Positions 52,088 to 52,425 of a stretch of DNA of 52,425 bases are shown in pieces. Positions within the stretch are counted from its first letter, which is position 1. Every line of letters begins with the position of its first letter. The stretch is from Eshraghiella sp964576255 (GTDB taxonomy: Bacteria; Bacillota; Clostridia; Lachnospirales; Lachnospiraceae). The position numbers were made by a program, and so were the translations under genes. The notes beneath the pieces were generated by a model. It saw only the letters and a program-made list of their open reading frames with translations. It was not told the DNA's origin and searched no databases. The stretch spans positions 1-52,425 of the forward strand of contig CAZNUK010000006.1 in NCBI GenBank assembly GCA_964576255.1, read 5' to 3'.

Positions 52088-52425
52088 TTGTTAGAGATAA
52101 GAACTAATGAGTCAGAGGCATCAGCTAAGATTATTGTAATAGGTGTTGGTGGTGCAGGTAATAATGCAGTTAACCGAATGATTGATGAGAGTATTTGTGG
52201 AGTAGAATTCATTGGAATAAATACAGATAAGCAGGCACTTAAGCTTTGTAAGGCGGCAAGTGCTATTCAGATTGGCGAGAAGCTTACTAAGGGACTTGGC
52301 GCAGGAGCTAAGCCTGAGGTTGGTGAGAAGGCCGCAGAGGAGAGCATTGAGGAGATTACTCAGGCTATCAGGGGAGCGGACATGGTGTTCGTTACCTGTG
52401 GTATGGGTGGCGGAACCGGAACAGG
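52088..52425 (+). CDS. ftsZ: Cell division protein FtsZ (5' part)
   Basis: The first 112 codons of the tubulin-like GTPase that forms the division ring; the gene runs off the window. It starts with TTG at 52088, with AAGGAGG 8 bases upstream, giving (M)LEIRTNESEASAKI; then IIVIGVGGAGNNAVNRMI, FIGINTDKQAL and, at the very end, GMGGGTGTG, the tubulin signature loop. No ATG fits better. It is separated from divIB by 117 bases, so it may have its own promoter. Confidence 0.97.
   Translation, partial: MLEIRTNESEASAKIIVIGVGGAGNNAVNRMIDESICGVEFIGINTDKQALKLCKAASAIQIGEKLTKGLGAGAKPEVGEKAAEESIEEITQAIRGADMVFVTCGMGGGTGT

Overview
The window looks like chromosomal DNA of a strictly anaerobic, low-GC Firmicute of the class Clostridia, most likely Lachnospiraceae. 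The evidence is an oxygen-sensitive class III ribonucleotide reductase with its radical-SAM activase, a redox-sensing Rex repressor, formate-tetrahydrofolate ligase next to FolD, the Firmicute order priA-def-fmt-rsmB-rlmN-prpC-prkC-rsgA-rpe-thiN, a division cluster with tandem FtsI/SpoVD transpeptidases, and AT-rich DNA with strong GGAGG ribosome sites. The assignment rests on gene content and order only. No rRNA, tRNA, phage, transposase or CRISPR was recognised. A run of exactly 100 N (42238-42337) shows this is a scaffolded draft.

Layout. 1-5052: a plus-strand accessory operon with two lipoproteins and an ABC transporter (permease, ATPase, permease) that probably begins upstream of the window. 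5213-8416 (minus strand): nrdD-nrdG-dut, driven by a promoter whose spacer holds a candidate NrdR box. 8685-11532: a VTC-domain protein, a DUF4956-like membrane protein, an uncharacterised four-helix membrane protein and an acetyltransferase. 11692-20034: rex with a candidate Rex operator over its own promoter, a coiled-coil protein, NAD(P)HX repair, alanine racemase, a MazF-type toxin without antitoxin, a CBS-domain transporter-like protein, an M16 peptidase and O-acetylhomoserine sulfhydrylase. 20086-24315: TepA-like protease, UppP, FtsK/SpoIIIE. 24339-39781: fhs-folD-murE followed by the conserved translation, signalling and cell-wall block. ychF lies on the minus strand (39761-40858), divergent from lgt. 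41954-42850 is an unusual gene-poor stretch. 42851 to the end is the dcw cluster, stopping inside ftsZ.

Functional links. Fhs and FolD make the 10-formyl-THF that Fmt uses to formylate initiator tRNA, and Def later removes the formyl group. MurE, Alr, MurA, UppP, FtsW and the two PBPs supply and polymerise peptidoglycan, and the PASTA kinase with its phosphatase is the usual sensor of that pathway. NrdD, NrdG and Dut balance dNTP pools without oxygen.

The most interesting signals are outside the obvious genes: a five-copy AAGTGN array with exact 10-bp period just downstream of the mraZ promoter; a 91-bp tandem repeat built from two related hairpins, broken by the assembly gap and followed by what looks like a lipoprotein gene remnant; a 75-78 bp palindromic element present twice, 37 kb apart; and two terminator-like hairpins whose 3' arm is also the ribosome-binding site of the next gene (tepA-like and murA). 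All functional calls come from reading motifs by eye, with no database search.
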